From Alteromonas confluentis (lineage in GTDB: Bacteria > Pseudomonadota > Gammaproteobacteria > Enterobacterales > Alteromonadaceae): a stretch of DNA of 64,000 nt. The notes under the pieces are model-generated. The model was not told the DNA's origin. It searched no databases and saw nothing but the letters and a program-made list of their open reading frames with translations. Of this stretch, positions 1-8,369 are shown one piece after another. The stretch spans positions 62,001 through 126,000 of the forward strand of contig NZ_MDHN01000037.1 of the NCBI RefSeq assembly GCF_001757105.1, given 5' to 3'. Each line of letters starts with the position of its first letter. The first letter of the stretch is position 1. Position numbers and translations under genes: made by a program.

Positions 1-693
1 GTGGGCGCGCCGCCGATGTCTGTTCCGCATATCGACGCTCGCCGTATCGACGGTAAAGAAATCGTACTGTTTGGGCCTTTCGCCACGTTTTCGACGAAAT
101 TCCTCAAGAACGGTTCTCTTTGGGATCTGTTAGATTCAACGACAACCTCTAATATCATTCCTATGATTGAGGTGGGTCTGGATAACTTCAGCCTGGTGCA
201 ATATCTGATTAGCCAGGTCATGCTGGACGATGAAGACAGAATGGCAGAGCTGCGTAAGTACTATCCGGAAGCAAAAGCGGAAGACTGGAAATTGATCACT
301 GCGGGCCAGCGCGTACAGATCATCAAAAAAGATCCAGAGGAAGGCGGTAAGCTGCAGTTTGGTACTGAAGTGGTGGTGTCTGACGACCAAACGTTAACCG
401 CATTGCTGGGCGCATCGCCAGGTGCCTCTACTGCCGCGCCAATTATGCTTAATCTGATGGAACGGGCGTTTCCGGAAAAAGTGAAAGGTGAATGGTTGCC
501 GCAACTAAAAGCGATTATTCCTTCATACGGTACCAAGCTTAACGGTAACGTGAGCGCGACAATGGACGAGCTGATTGCAACCAGCGAAACCCTGCATCTG
601 AAAAAGCCGGTTGCTGCAACCGGGAAAGCACCTGCACCGGAAGCGGGTGTACCGGTGGTTGAAAAGTCGAACGTTGCTGATATCGCGCTTTAA
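1..693 (+). CDS. mqo: Malate:quinone oxidoreductase, C-terminal part (5' end outside window)
   Basis: This is the last 230 residues of an FAD-dependent, membrane-associated malate:quinone oxidoreductase, which oxidises malate to oxaloacetate and passes electrons to the quinone pool. The family is usually near 490-500 residues, so roughly half the protein lies before the window. The recognisable block is [13 protein letters not shown] followed by an FGPFATF stretch and a KNGSLWDL segment typical of Mqo. The reading frame is open through base 1, so the GTG there is a codon and not a start. The last 30 residues are a poorly conserved Ala/Pro-rich tail. It converges with the minus-strand oxidoreductase that ends 56 bp downstream; no clear terminator is seen between them. 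Confidence 0.93.
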   Translation: MGAPPMSVPHIDARRIDGKEIVLFGPFATFSTKFLKNGSLWDLLDSTTTSNIIPMIEVGLDNFSLVQYLISQVMLDDEDRMAELRKYYPEAKAEDWKLITAGQRVQIIKKDPEEGGKLQFGTEVVVSDDQTLTALLGASPGASTAAPIMLNLMERAFPEKVKGEWLPQLKAIIPSYGTKLNGNVSATMDELIATSETLHLKKPVAATGKAPAPEAGVPVVEKSNVADIAL

Positions 694-749
694 AAATATA
701 CAAAGCGGGTGAGGGTTATATATCCTTACCCGCGAATGTATCCATACTT

Positions 750-1793
750 TCATTTATCGCCTGTTATTTCTTCAATCGCCACAACGCGGTTTTCTCTTGC
801 ACTGATTAGTGCGGCATCAAGAATGGCCGTTACGTGCACTGCATCATCAACATCAACAGGCATGCAGCCATCACCTTTTAAGGCATTTTTCAGTGCCAGA
901 TAAAATGCCGGCCAGTTGCCTTGTTCTGAGGGGAACTTTTCCGATTTTCCGTTGCTGAAGAGCGTGCCCCATTTCTCTTGTGGCTCAACGCCCCATTCTA
1001 TCTCGTGGGAATGTGGATGATGGCCGGCAAAAGCCTGTTCAGTCTGGATATCCAGTCCATCTATCTGAAATGATGCTGACTCACCGTCAGCCCGGAACCG
1101 GGGGCCAGGGTTATGCTGCATCATAAACCCATTTACCTGACTGTGCTGACCAGACTCATGGACAAGCGTGAGGTTAAAGGCATCGTTCAATTCAGGGTCA
1201 TGAAGTACAGCATCCACCTGTGCATATACTGAAGCAACCGGCCCCAATAGCATGACTTGCTGATCTATCAGGTGACTGCCAAGATCTCTGAGTAAACCGC
1301 CACCAGAAGCGTTACCTTCATTTTCTGGAGCGAAAGCTTCGATACCATTATAAAGACGACGCAATTTTCCCAGCTTTCCTGTCGACAGCAGATGGCGGAC
1401 AGTCAGTACATCAGAGTCCCAGCGGCGATTCATGAAAACTGAAACCGGCGTACTGTACTTCTCTGACAATGATTTAATCCTGACTGCACTCGAATAGTCC
1501 ATGGCGAAAGGCTTGTCTGAAACAACTGGTATACCTGCTTTTAATGCTTGTTCGATAAGTGACAGTCTGCTGTCAGGCGGTGTCGATATCACTACGGTAT
1601 CTACGCCCGCGTCAAGCATCTCTGTAAGCGAGTTAAATACTGGGGTATCGGGATAACGTGCATTTATCAGCTGCTTTCGTTCGGCTGAACGTGTGACGAT
1701 TCCCGCGAGTTGTAAGTCCTCCGTTGTCGTAATCAGGGGGGCGTGATAGTTACTGCCACCCACACCAAATCCGACCAAACCAATTTTACGCAT
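750..1793 (-). CDS. Gfo/Idh/MocA family oxidoreductase
   Basis: A 347-residue NAD(P)-dependent oxidoreductase. The N-terminal Rossmann fold begins at once (RKIGLVGFGVGG), the strand-end motif VVSDKPFA carries the catalytic-type lysine of the family, and a GGGLLRDLGSHLIDQ segment is the usual start of the C-terminal alpha/beta domain. Such enzymes act on sugars, inositols or their derivatives; the substrate cannot be read from the sequence, although the general look is that of the YdgJ/YhhX-like group. The ATG at 1793 is chosen because GGAG lies just upstream and the Rossmann strand starts there; an upstream in-frame start would add only eight unlikely residues. It is a single-gene unit between mqo and the ribosomal operon. 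Confidence 0.85.
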   Translation of the reverse strand: MRKIGLVGFGVGGSNYHAPLITTTEDLQLAGIVTRSAERKQLINARYPDTPVFNSLTEMLDAGVDTVVISTPPDSRLSLIEQALKAGIPVVSDKPFAMDYSSAVRIKSLSEKYSTPVSVFMNRRWDSDVLTVRHLLSTGKLGKLRRLYNGIEAFAPENEGNASGGGLLRDLGSHLIDQQVMLLGPVASVYAQVDAVLHDPELNDAFNLTLVHESGQHSQVNGFMMQHNPGPRFRADGESASFQIDGLDIQTEQAFAGHHPHSHEIEWGVEPQEKWGTLFSNGKSEKFPSEQGNWPAFYLALKNALKGDGCMPVDVDDAVHVTAILDAALISARENRVVAIEEITGDK

Positions 1794-2047
1794 TTCTTTG
1801 CTCCAGTGATGGCACACCCTTACACTTCCAGTGTGCAGTTCAACGGTATTGTCGAGCTTGCTGTTGGAAAATTGACATGAATGAAATTAATTTTCCAAAT
1901 TAAATAATTATGAAATTAAAGTATCATTTATGTTTAGGGGTTGCCACCTTTTCATCACTGGCGTGTAGTACTGCCTGTATGTGAGTGGGGACTGATGAGA
2001 GGAAAACCATTCGGGTAACGGCAAAGCCACATTGACGCGCAAATTGC
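1794..2047. other. AT-rich intergenic stretch, no gene seen
   Basis: About 250 bp between the divergently transcribed oxidoreductase and the ribosomal promoter. It is AT-rich around 1880-1930 and must hold the oxidoreductase promoter, but no convincing -35/-10 pair, hairpin or small gene with a ribosome binding site was found. Confidence 0.5.
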
Positions 2048-2076
2048 TTGTCTGGTGAACAATTGATCTATATAAT
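2048..2076 (+). promoter_or_regulatory. Sigma-70 promoter of rpsF-rpsR-rplI
   Basis: A perfect TATAAT -10 box (2071-2076) follows a TTGTCT -35 box (2048-2053) with a 17-bp spacer, and a GC-rich discriminator (GCGCGCCC) follows the -10, as is common for growth-rate-controlled ribosomal promoters. Transcription would start near 2083, leaving a leader of about 85 nt before rpsF. This leader could hold an S6/S18 autoregulatory structure, but no such fold was verified. Confidence 0.75.
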
Positions 2077-2166
2077 GCGCGCCCTTACAGCCATCAAACC
2101 TATCTAGTTCCTTGTCTCTATACAGTTTGGCTGTACTGTCGAGGCTACAACCGTAAGGAGCGTGTA

Positions 2167-2565
2167 ATGCGTCATTACGAAATCGTATTTATGGTTCACC
2201 CTGATCAGAGTGAACAAGTACCTGGTATGATCGAGCGTTATACCACTATCCTGAAGCAAGAAGGTGGTCAAATCCATCGTCTGGAAGACTGGGGCCGTCG
2301 TCAACTGGCTTACCCAATCGAAAAGCTTCACAAAGCACACTATGTTCTGATCAACGCAGAAGCAACTGCTGAAGCTGTTGATGAGCTGGAAAATGCTTTC
2401 CGCTTTAACGATGTGATCCTGCGTAACCTGGTTATGCGCACGAAAAACGCTGTGACTGAACCTTCTCCTATGATGAAGGAAGAACGTCGTGAGCGTCGTG
2501 ACGATTCTGCTCCACGCGGTGAGCGCGCGGAACGGAAAACTGAAACCACTGAAGACAACGCGTAA
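2167..2565 (+). CDS. rpsF: 30S ribosomal protein S6
   Basis: Ribosomal protein S6, 132 residues, which pairs with S18 on the platform of the 30S subunit. The N-terminus [18 protein letters not shown] and the [13 protein letters not shown] block are diagnostic. The C-terminal 35 residues are a charged Glu/Arg-rich tail like that trimmed or glutamylated in enterobacterial S6. AAGGAG lies 6 nt before the ATG. It is the first gene of the ribosomal operon; rpsR follows after only 11 bp, so the primosomal gene priB that sits between them in enterobacteria is absent here. Confidence 0.97.
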   Translation: MRHYEIVFMVHPDQSEQVPGMIERYTTILKQEGGQIHRLEDWGRRQLAYPIEKLHKAHYVLINAEATAEAVDELENAFRFNDVILRNLVMRTKNAVTEPSPMMKEERRERRDDSAPRGERAERKTETTEDNA

Positions 2566-2576
2566 GGAGATCTATC

Positions 2577-2807
2577 ATGGCTCGTTTTTTCAGACGTCGT
2601 AAGTTCTGCCGTTTTTCTGCAGAAGGTGTTGAGCAAATCGATTATAAAGATATTGCTACACTGAAAAACTACATCACTGAGAGCGGTAAAATCGTTCCTA
2701 GCCGTATCACTGGTACCAGTGCAAAGTATCAGCGTCAGCTGTCTACTGCTATTAAGCGCGCGCGTTTCTTAGCTCTGCTGCCGTACACAGATTCACACAA
2801 CAAGTAA
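2577..2807 (+). CDS. rpsR: 30S ribosomal protein S18
   Basis: Ribosomal protein S18, 76 residues, a small basic rRNA-binding partner of S6. The sequence is typical throughout: [13 protein letters not shown] at the start, the [13 protein letters not shown] segment, and the [13 protein letters not shown] block near the end. An AAGGAG Shine-Dalgarno sequence precedes the ATG. It lies 11 bp after rpsF and 17 bp before rplI, as expected for one transcript. Confidence 0.97.
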   Translation: MARFFRRRKFCRFSAEGVEQIDYKDIATLKNYITESGKIVPSRITGTSAKYQRQLSTAIKRARFLALLPYTDSHNK

Positions 2808-2824
2808 GCGAAGGGGTAACTTAG

Positions 2825-3277
2825 ATGGAAATCATCTTATTAGACAAAATCGCTAACCTGGGTGGTCTGGGCGATACTGTAAACGTTAAAGCTGGTTTTG
2901 CTCGTAACTTCCTGTTCCCACAGGGTAAAGCAGTACCTGCAACTAAAGCAAACGTTGAAAAGTTCGAAGCACGTCGTGCTGAGTACGAAGCAAAAGTTGC
3001 TGAAGAGCTGTCTGCTGCACAAGCACGCGCTGACAAAGTTGCTGAGCTGGGCGAGGTAACTATCGCTGCTCCTGCTGGTGATGAAGGCAAACTGTTTGGT
3101 TCTGTTGGTACTCGCGACATCGCTGATGCAATCACTGCTGCTGGCGTTGCGGTATCTAAAGCAGAAGTTAAACTGCCTACCGGTACTCTGCGTGAAACTG
3201 GCGAATACGACATCGACCTGCAACTGCACTCAGAAGTAACTACTTCTGTTAAAGTTGTAATCGTTGCTGAAGCTTAA
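2825..3277 (+). CDS. rplI: 50S ribosomal protein L9
   Basis: Ribosomal protein L9, 150 residues. The N-terminal rRNA-binding domain ([17 protein letters not shown], then [14 protein letters not shown]), the long connecting helix (about residues 40-75, rich in Ala/Glu/Lys) and the C-terminal globular domain ([16 protein letters not shown]) are all present. AAGGGG precedes the ATG. It is the last gene of the operon and is followed by a strong terminator. Confidence 0.97.
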   Translation: MEIILLDKIANLGGLGDTVNVKAGFARNFLFPQGKAVPATKANVEKFEARRAEYEAKVAEELSAAQARADKVAELGEVTIAAPAGDEGKLFGSVGTRDIADAITAAGVAVSKAEVKLPTGTLRETGEYDIDLQLHSEVTTSVKVVIVAEA

Positions 3278-3300
3278 TAGCTAACCAGTTAAACCGATTG

Positions 3301-3336
3301 AAAAAGCCGCGCTGAGCAATCAGCGCGGTTTTTTTT
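3301..3336 (+). terminator. Rho-independent terminator of rplI
   Basis: A perfect 9-bp stem (CCGCGCTGA at 3307-3315 and TCAGCGCGG at 3320-3328) with a GCAA loop, followed by eight T residues; five A residues before the stem could also make it work in the other direction. Confidence 0.93.
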
Positions 3337-3496
3337 ATGCCTATTGCTCTCTCTAACTACTGAACACTCCGCCACGTAAAGACAATTTACACCGGCCTTT
3401 ACATCCCTTTAATCATCTCGTCGTATTTGTCGTTTACCATGCCGTCTTGCGCCTAAATCCAAGCTTTCACGCAAAGTGCACCAAAAGGACAAGAAT

Positions 3497-4594
3497 GTGA
3501 ACCCGGCTATAGCCAACCGGCTTTCTTCTGCCAGCAAAATTCTTTATATGAGCCATATGGCCATCGGTGATTATCTTTATCAGCGAACTTATCTTCAAAT
3601 GCTGTCGGAGCAGTATCCCAATGCAGAGATTGATCTATGGATAGATGATTTTCGCACGAAAGGGAAAGACTGGCAGAAAGGGCGCTCGGATTTCCTTTCC
3701 AATTGGATGAAAGATGAGACTTTTATTACTCGTCTTTACCCTCAAGCCACCAGTATTGCTCACCGCAAGGATGTGTTGGAGGAAGCAAAAAACCGTGGCT
3801 ACGATGCCGTCTTGTTTATTGCCAATCTACGTAGTGAGCGCTTCGCCAGTGCGGCAAAAGAGATTGCTGGCAAATCAGGATATTGTGCTGGTGTTGTAAA
3901 TCAGAAGTCGTTGGATTGGCTACAACCCTGGAAGTTTGCGGGCCTTGATGCTTGTTATCGTAATAACAAACGGGATGGGCAAAAACCAATCCTGGCTAAA
4001 TACGGTGATAATTTTGCTCAACTGGCGGGGTTACACAGTGCACCTGCTATTGCCTCTTTAACCGTTGAAGCTGATGCGAAAACCCTGGCTGGTAACGTGC
4101 TGCAGCGCTGGCACAATAAGTTTGGTACCCAGCGGATGATGCTGGTGAATACTATCTCTACCACCGCAAAGCGCGACTATCCCTGGGATAAAATGGAAGC
4201 GGTGATTCAGCGGTTGCATGGGCAATATCCTGACTATTTGTTTGTTCTGAATGCACCTCCCCATCTCATTGAAGATTTTACGGGCAAAGCAGAAGCAATC
4301 GTAAGCCATCATCAAATTCCTGCCGTGGCGTTCACTGCAAAGGCAGGTGTGCAGTCACTTGCGGCCATGATATATCAGGCTGATTGTGTTCTTACCGTTG
4401 AGACTGCCATTATGCATTTTGCAGAGGCGTTATCCGTACCGCAATGTGTGCTCATGCGCAACGCGTCAGCCCACTGGTGCCCGCCATCGGCGAACTGTCG
4501 CTTGTTTTCAGACACCATAGTGGCCGATTTATCCGTTGATGCGGTTACCGATAACGCGCTCTCCTTGCTTGGTGAGGTGGGCGCAGTGCGTTAA
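3497..4594 (+). CDS. GT9-like (heptosyltransferase-type) glycosyltransferase
   Basis: A protein of about 365 residues that resembles family 9 glycosyltransferases, which add heptose or related sugars to the LPS core. The N-terminal KILYMSHMAIGDYLYQRTY segment replaces the usual strand-plus-GD motif of heptosyltransferases, and a late segment (QADCVLTVETAIMHFAEAL) matches the donor-binding GVDTGLTHLA-type motif of the family, with ETAIMH in place of DTGLTH. The divergence means the donor sugar is uncertain. The GTG at 3497 is preferred because AAAGGA lies 7 nt upstream; a GTG at 3476 would add seven residues. It converges with the GT4 gene, and the two stop codons share the palindrome TTAA. 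Confidence 0.7.
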   Translation: MNPAIANRLSSASKILYMSHMAIGDYLYQRTYLQMLSEQYPNAEIDLWIDDFRTKGKDWQKGRSDFLSNWMKDETFITRLYPQATSIAHRKDVLEEAKNRGYDAVLFIANLRSERFASAAKEIAGKSGYCAGVVNQKSLDWLQPWKFAGLDACYRNNKRDGQKPILAKYGDNFAQLAGLHSAPAIASLTVEADAKTLAGNVLQRWHNKFGTQRMMLVNTISTTAKRDYPWDKMEAVIQRLHGQYPDYLFVLNAPPHLIEDFTGKAEAIVSHHQIPAVAFTAKAGVQSLAAMIYQADCVLTVETAIMHFAEALSVPQCVLMRNASAHWCPPSANCRLFSDTIVADLSVDAVTDNALSLLGEVGAVR

Positions 4595-5679
4595 CCCTTT
4601 TTCGAAGTGAGCGCCTGGTAGAGAGAAGCGTAGCGGCGAGCCATCACAGCTGGCGTGAAGTGAGCTTCAATATGGTGGTAAGCCGCGTTGCCTAAACGTT
4701 GGGCTGTTGCCGGATCATCTAGCTGTTTGAGCAGGGCATTAGCCAATGCGGCACTATCGCCAGGCGGCACCAGTAAACCGGTTTTGCCGTCAATGATAAC
4801 TTCTGGAATGCCGCCAACAGGACAACTCACCATGGGCCGTTTACACGCGGCCCCTTGCAGTAAAATTACGCCAAGTCCTTCGGCGTGAGCAGGGTGGGCC
4901 ATGATATCGATAGCCGGTAAAATTCGCGGAACATCGTCGGTAAATCCGCAGAGTCTGACTTTGCCATGCAGTCCGTAAGAATCGATAAGACGTCGATAGC
5001 TATCATGCTGCTTACCTTTACCGAACAACAAACAGACCACGTTGTCGTGATGTGCTGTTACTTTGTCCATAGCTGCAATCAACTCTGCTTGGCCTTTTCG
5101 GGGAATAAGCTGGGCAAAGTTAGCAATGATCCGGGTGCCTGGAGGAATGTGGTAGGTGGATTCCAGCCACTGGCGGGTGTGTGTATAGCTAAAGTCGTGT
5201 TGGTTAACCGCCGAGTGAATCACTTCCTGACGACTGTCCTGACAGTGTTTTCCCACCACTTGTCGAACACCTTCAGAAATGCTCACAACCGCATCGTACT
5301 GACGATATTTATATTTAGCGATGGATGACTCAGGGTTATCTACACGGCGGGTGCATAGGGCAGGCAGATTATTATAACGCGCGACAATGCCACCCCACAC
5401 ATCTGCGCCACGGCGACTATGCACATGCACAATATCGGGCTTATGTTGCCGTATGCAGGTATGTAGTCGGAACGGAAATTGTAAATCTATATCTCCGGCA
5501 CAGGGCAGAGGTAAAACCTCACAATTATCCAGCGCCAGCGACGACATCGCACTGCCCGCCGAACAAACCAGAAGGTTTGTATGCTGCGAAGGGTCGAGTG
5601 CACGAATAAGATATTCAACTTGCTTTGCCCCGCCGTAAAGCTGGCGACCCAACTCAATGTGCAAAATACGCAGTGTCAT
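4591..5679 (-). CDS. GT4 family glycosyltransferase
   Basis: A 362-residue GT-B fold glycosyltransferase of family 4. The N-terminal acceptor domain has HIELGRQLYGGAKQVEYLI; the C-terminal donor domain carries the family signature (HPAHAEGLGVILLQGAACKR, then PVGGIPEVI and GKTGLLVPPGD), with the Glu pair of the EX7E motif represented by EGLGVILLQGA. It probably adds a sugar to the LPS core or another surface glycan, judged by its neighbours. The start codon overlaps the stop of the upstream GT9 gene as ATGA (5676-5679), a sign of translational coupling, and GGAGAG precedes it. Its stop overlaps the convergent GT9 stop. Confidence 0.88.
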   Translation of the reverse strand: MTLRILHIELGRQLYGGAKQVEYLIRALDPSQHTNLLVCSAGSAMSSLALDNCEVLPLPCAGDIDLQFPFRLHTCIRQHKPDIVHVHSRRGADVWGGIVARYNNLPALCTRRVDNPESSIAKYKYRQYDAVVSISEGVRQVVGKHCQDSRQEVIHSAVNQHDFSYTHTRQWLESTYHIPPGTRIIANFAQLIPRKGQAELIAAMDKVTAHHDNVVCLLFGKGKQHDSYRRLIDSYGLHGKVRLCGFTDDVPRILPAIDIMAHPAHAEGLGVILLQGAACKRPMVSCPVGGIPEVIIDGKTGLLVPPGDSAALANALLKQLDDPATAQRLGNAAYHHIEAHFTPAVMARRYASLYQALTSKKG

Positions 5680-6710
5680 AACAGTCTCTCCAGCCATTTA
5701 AGCACGTCGTCTGGCTGTATGTTGCTCATGCAGATATAGGCCCCATCGCAGGTTGGTCTGCGTTTGCACGGTGCGCAGGGAAGGGCTTTAAAGATTACGG
5801 TAGCGTTAGGGGTATCGGTAAACCGGTAGGGGCAAGTAGAACCAAACAGGGTCAAAGTGGTGCGGTCGTGTGCAATGGCCAGGTGCGTGAGCCCGGTGTC
5901 TACGCCAATCACTGCATAAGCCTGTGAAAGTAATGCGCCGCTGGCTTCCAGAGAAAGCAGCCCGGCAACGACGATAACATCATCGATTACGGCGGCAAGT
6001 TCCGCTGCCTTTTCCTGGTCGCCAGGGCCGCCGAGAATAACAATGGGCATTGCCGACGTTGCACGAAAATCCTTAATTAGTTGTTGCCAGTGGCCGTGAG
6101 GCCAGTGCTTTTGTGGGCGTGTGGTAAACGGGCAGATGGCAATGAACGGCTTATGGATAAGGGAAGCCTCTACCTTTACATTCAGTTCAGCATAAGCGCT
6201 TGCCGGTGCTGGCAGGTTCATCTGGTAGCGGTTCGCTCCCAGGTAACGCCCTAGCGCTTTATATTCAGAGCAGATATCATCGCTTTGCGGCTTTGCAATA
6301 GACTCGGTCAGCAGCCATTCACTGTGTTCCTTACTTTTAAAGCCGATGCGCCGTTTTGCGCCTGACAACCAGCACAGCAAAGCACTCTTAAGTAACCCTT
6401 GAGCATCAATGGCAACGGTAAAGTTGCGTTGCCTGAGTTCACGTCGGAAACTCCGTACTGCGTTAAACAAAGTAACCCATTGCTTATTTTTTGCTAGTGC
6501 AGACCATTCAGCCTTCGGCCACGGGATCACGTCATCGATATGCGGGTGTGCAGCAACGAATTTTTGATATGGGGATTCAACCAGCCAGGTAATACGGCTG
6601 TCATCAAACGTTGATTTTATGTTGGCCGGTAAACCCGAGGCCATTACAATGTCGCCGATAGCGCTTAACTTTACGAAAAGAACGCTTGGTTGTGTTGGGG
6701 CATCTGACAT
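5676..6710 (-). CDS. waaC: Lipopolysaccharide heptosyltransferase I-type GT9 protein
   Basis: A GT9 heptosyltransferase of about 344 residues that would transfer L,D-heptose from its ADP donor onto the Kdo region of lipid A in the inner membrane. The motifs are classic: LFVKLSAIGDIVMASGL at the N-terminus, a KHWPHGHW segment, PIVILGGPGDQ, and GVDTGLTHLA in the donor site. A Cys-rich segment near the C-terminus (CAPCKRRPTCDGAYICM) is common in this family. ATG at 6710 starts the conserved region; a TTG at 6728 would add six residues and neither has a strong Shine-Dalgarno sequence. It is the first gene of a two-gene operon with the GT4 gene and is divergent from waaA. The WaaC assignment rather than another GT9 subtype is inference. 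Confidence 0.75.
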   Translation of the reverse strand: MSDAPTQPSVLFVKLSAIGDIVMASGLPANIKSTFDDSRITWLVESPYQKFVAAHPHIDDVIPWPKAEWSALAKNKQWVTLFNAVRSFRRELRQRNFTVAIDAQGLLKSALLCWLSGAKRRIGFKSKEHSEWLLTESIAKPQSDDICSEYKALGRYLGANRYQMNLPAPASAYAELNVKVEASLIHKPFIAICPFTTRPQKHWPHGHWQQLIKDFRATSAMPIVILGGPGDQEKAAELAAVIDDVIVVAGLLSLEASGALLSQAYAVIGVDTGLTHLAIAHDRTTLTLFGSTCPYRFTDTPNATVIFKALPCAPCKRRPTCDGAYICMSNIQPDDVLKWLERLL

Positions 6711-6790
6711 AAATAAGCGAACTAACAAACTCTCTGACTTAGCAGTTAAGCATGCATTCGCGACATTTTAATGACGACAGGAAGTAACTA

Positions 6791-8092
6791 ATGACACGCC
6801 CTAGCGACACTTACCGACCAACCCTGGGCCAGAATGCGTTTCGCTGGTTTTATTCGTTGGTATTGGCGCTGATTGTTCCCTTTGCGTTTATCAACCTGAT
6901 GATTCGAGGCCGCAAGCGCAACAAAGACTATAATCATCGCCGATTCGAGCGATTTGGTTTTGTGCGTCGCCCGGCAAAAACTGGTGGGTATCTTTTCCAT
7001 TGCGTGTCGGTGGGGGAAGTGGTCGCCGCATCGGTATTGATTAAAAAAATAATGCGCGATGAGCCAGAAACATCCATAACAATCACCACAACCACGCCAA
7101 CAGGCTCTGCACGGGTACGCGATATTTTCGGTGATGCGGTACATCATTTTTATCTGCCTTACGATCTTCACATGGCCATGTCTGGCATGCTTCGCCGGGT
7201 TAAACCCAAAATGGTATTGATTACCGAAGTGGAATTATGGCCCAACTTCATTCATTGTTGTTGGCGGCGTCACATTCCAGTGGTTGTGGTTAATGCCCGC
7301 ATGACGAACCGCTCCGCAAGGCGCTATAAAAAACTCAGCATACTGTTCGCTCCCATGTTGCATAAAATCAGTCATGTTTGTGCTCAGGGCCAACGGGATT
7401 TTGATAACTACCTGTTCCTTGGCTTAGATAAGCCAAAGCTGACGCTTACCAACAACATCAAATTTGATCAGGCCGTGTCTGCCGGTAGCGTGCTGTCAGA
7501 TTTTCATGGCGTCAGTCGCGATTCCCGCACCGTACTCATTGGTGGCAGTACCCACGATACTGAGGAACTCGCGCTGATCCGCACCTACCAGCAATTAAAA
7601 AGTGAATCCCCGCCGTTGTTGTTAATCCTGGTACCCAGGCATCCTGAGCGCTTTAATACGGTAAAAAAATTGCTGACGGAAGAAAAAATGCAGGCCGTCT
7701 TTTCCTCTGAAGGCGGGCTGGTGACACCGGAAACCGATGTGCTATTGGTGGATGAAATGGGCAAACTGAATGCTGCTTACCAGGTTGCCAGCATCGCTTT
7801 TGTGGGGGGGAGTCTGGCGGACAGAGGCGGACACAATGCCCTGGAACCCGCAGCAGTAAAGTTACCCGTCATCATGGGGCCAAACACCTATAACAACCCC
7901 GTAATTTGTCAGTACCTGCAGGACAATGGCGCGTTGTTTATCGTTAATGACGCAACGGCACTGGCAACCTGTTGCCAATCACTGCTGGCAGACCCTGCCA
8001 AAGCGAAACAGTCGGGTGAGGCTGGCTACGCTGTGTTAAGGGCTAATCAAGGCGCTGTAGAAAAAACCATCGAAGTCATTCGTTCCCTGTGA
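6791..8092 (+). CDS. waaA: 3-deoxy-D-manno-octulosonic acid (Kdo) transferase
   Basis: A 433-residue Kdo transferase, which attaches Kdo to lipid IVA at the inner membrane. An N-terminal membrane anchor (FRWFYSLVLALIVPFAFINL) is followed by the acceptor domain with LFHCVSVGEVVAA, where the Glu of the SVGE motif is the catalytic base type. TEVELWPNFI and the C-terminal FVGGSLADRGGHNALEPAA motif are diagnostic. AGGAAG precedes the ATG. The gene is divergent from the heptosyltransferase pair, with 80 bp between the starts. Confidence 0.95.
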   Translation: MTRPSDTYRPTLGQNAFRWFYSLVLALIVPFAFINLMIRGRKRNKDYNHRRFERFGFVRRPAKTGGYLFHCVSVGEVVAASVLIKKIMRDEPETSITITTTTPTGSARVRDIFGDAVHHFYLPYDLHMAMSGMLRRVKPKMVLITEVELWPNFIHCCWRRHIPVVVVNARMTNRSARRYKKLSILFAPMLHKISHVCAQGQRDFDNYLFLGLDKPKLTLTNNIKFDQAVSAGSVLSDFHGVSRDSRTVLIGGSTHDTEELALIRTYQQLKSESPPLLLILVPRHPERFNTVKKLLTEEKMQAVFSSEGGLVTPETDVLLVDEMGKLNAAYQVASIAFVGGSLADRGGHNALEPAAVKLPVIMGPNTYNNPVICQYLQDNGALFIVNDATALATCCQSLLADPAKAKQSGEAGYAVLRANQGAVEKTIEVIRSL

Positions 8093-8122
8093 CCAGCATT
8101 AGTGCGAATAAGAGTTTTATGG

Positions 8123-8137
8123 GCACCAATTTGGTGC
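8123..8137. promoter_or_regulatory. NtrC-type enhancer palindrome
   Basis: The sequence GCACC-AATTT-GGTGC is a perfect inverted repeat of the NtrC (NRI) binding form GCACC-N5-GGTGC. Its centre (8130) lies 108 bp upstream of the start point predicted from the sigma-54 promoter at 8211-8227, the usual distance for an activator of sigma-54 RNA polymerase. A second copy of the same form is found in front of glnK-amtB in this window, which supports the reading. The binding protein is inferred from the motif only. Confidence 0.7.
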
Positions 8138-8210
8138 GGCTGATTTTTTGATTGCTTGATTATTCATCAAGATTTTAACTACGTTTATGTTTCTTTAGGC
8201 TTTTTTACAT

Positions 8211-8227
8211 TTGGCACTGTGTTTGCT
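8211..8227 (+). promoter_or_regulatory. Consensus sigma-54 (RpoN) promoter
   Basis: TTGGCAC-TGTGT-TTGCT matches the sigma-54 consensus at every specified position, with GG at 8213-8214 and GC at 8225-8226 separated by exactly 10 bp. Transcription would begin near 8238. No annotated protein gene lies downstream on the plus strand; the antiporter gene reads in from the other side and ends at 8370. The promoter therefore seems to serve a short RNA or micro-ORF. Confidence 0.8.
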
Positions 8228-8237
8228 TTTATATGGC

Positions 8238-8360
8238 CGACGACGCTAATCAAGCAAAAAATAAACAACAACGCATCCAATAATAATAATAGAGGGGAGC
8301 ACTTGATTACTCGTTTTTCCAGGGAGAGGCACCCTGCCGAAAGGTAGGGTGCTGTTCTGG
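8238..8360 (+). ncRNA. Candidate sigma-54-dependent small RNA
   Basis: Downstream of the sigma-54 promoter is a short region with RNA-like features. It has an A-rich stretch with AAC repeats (8255-8272), an AAT repeat (8279-8291), and a 10-bp stem closed by a GAAA tetraloop (8329-8352). One stem pair is a G-U wobble on the plus strand but a mismatch (A-C) on the minus strand, so the hairpin is better formed in a plus-strand RNA. Repeated AAN triplets are the kind of site bound by the distal face of Hfq, and known sigma-54-driven small RNAs (CrcZ, NrsZ in pseudomonads) are the nearest functional analogy. A TTG-started ORF of 14 codons (8303-8347) with GGGGAG before it is an alternative. The 3' end is a guess: few U residues follow the hairpin. 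Confidence 0.5.
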
Positions 8361-8369
8361 CATCAGATC

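Noticed and set aside
8156-8347. 63-codon open frame on the plus strand across the sigma-54 promoter
   Set aside because: No ribosome binding site, it runs through the promoter elements, and its product is low-complexity (Asn-rich). Only its last 14 codons, downstream of the promoter, remain as a possible micro-ORF.
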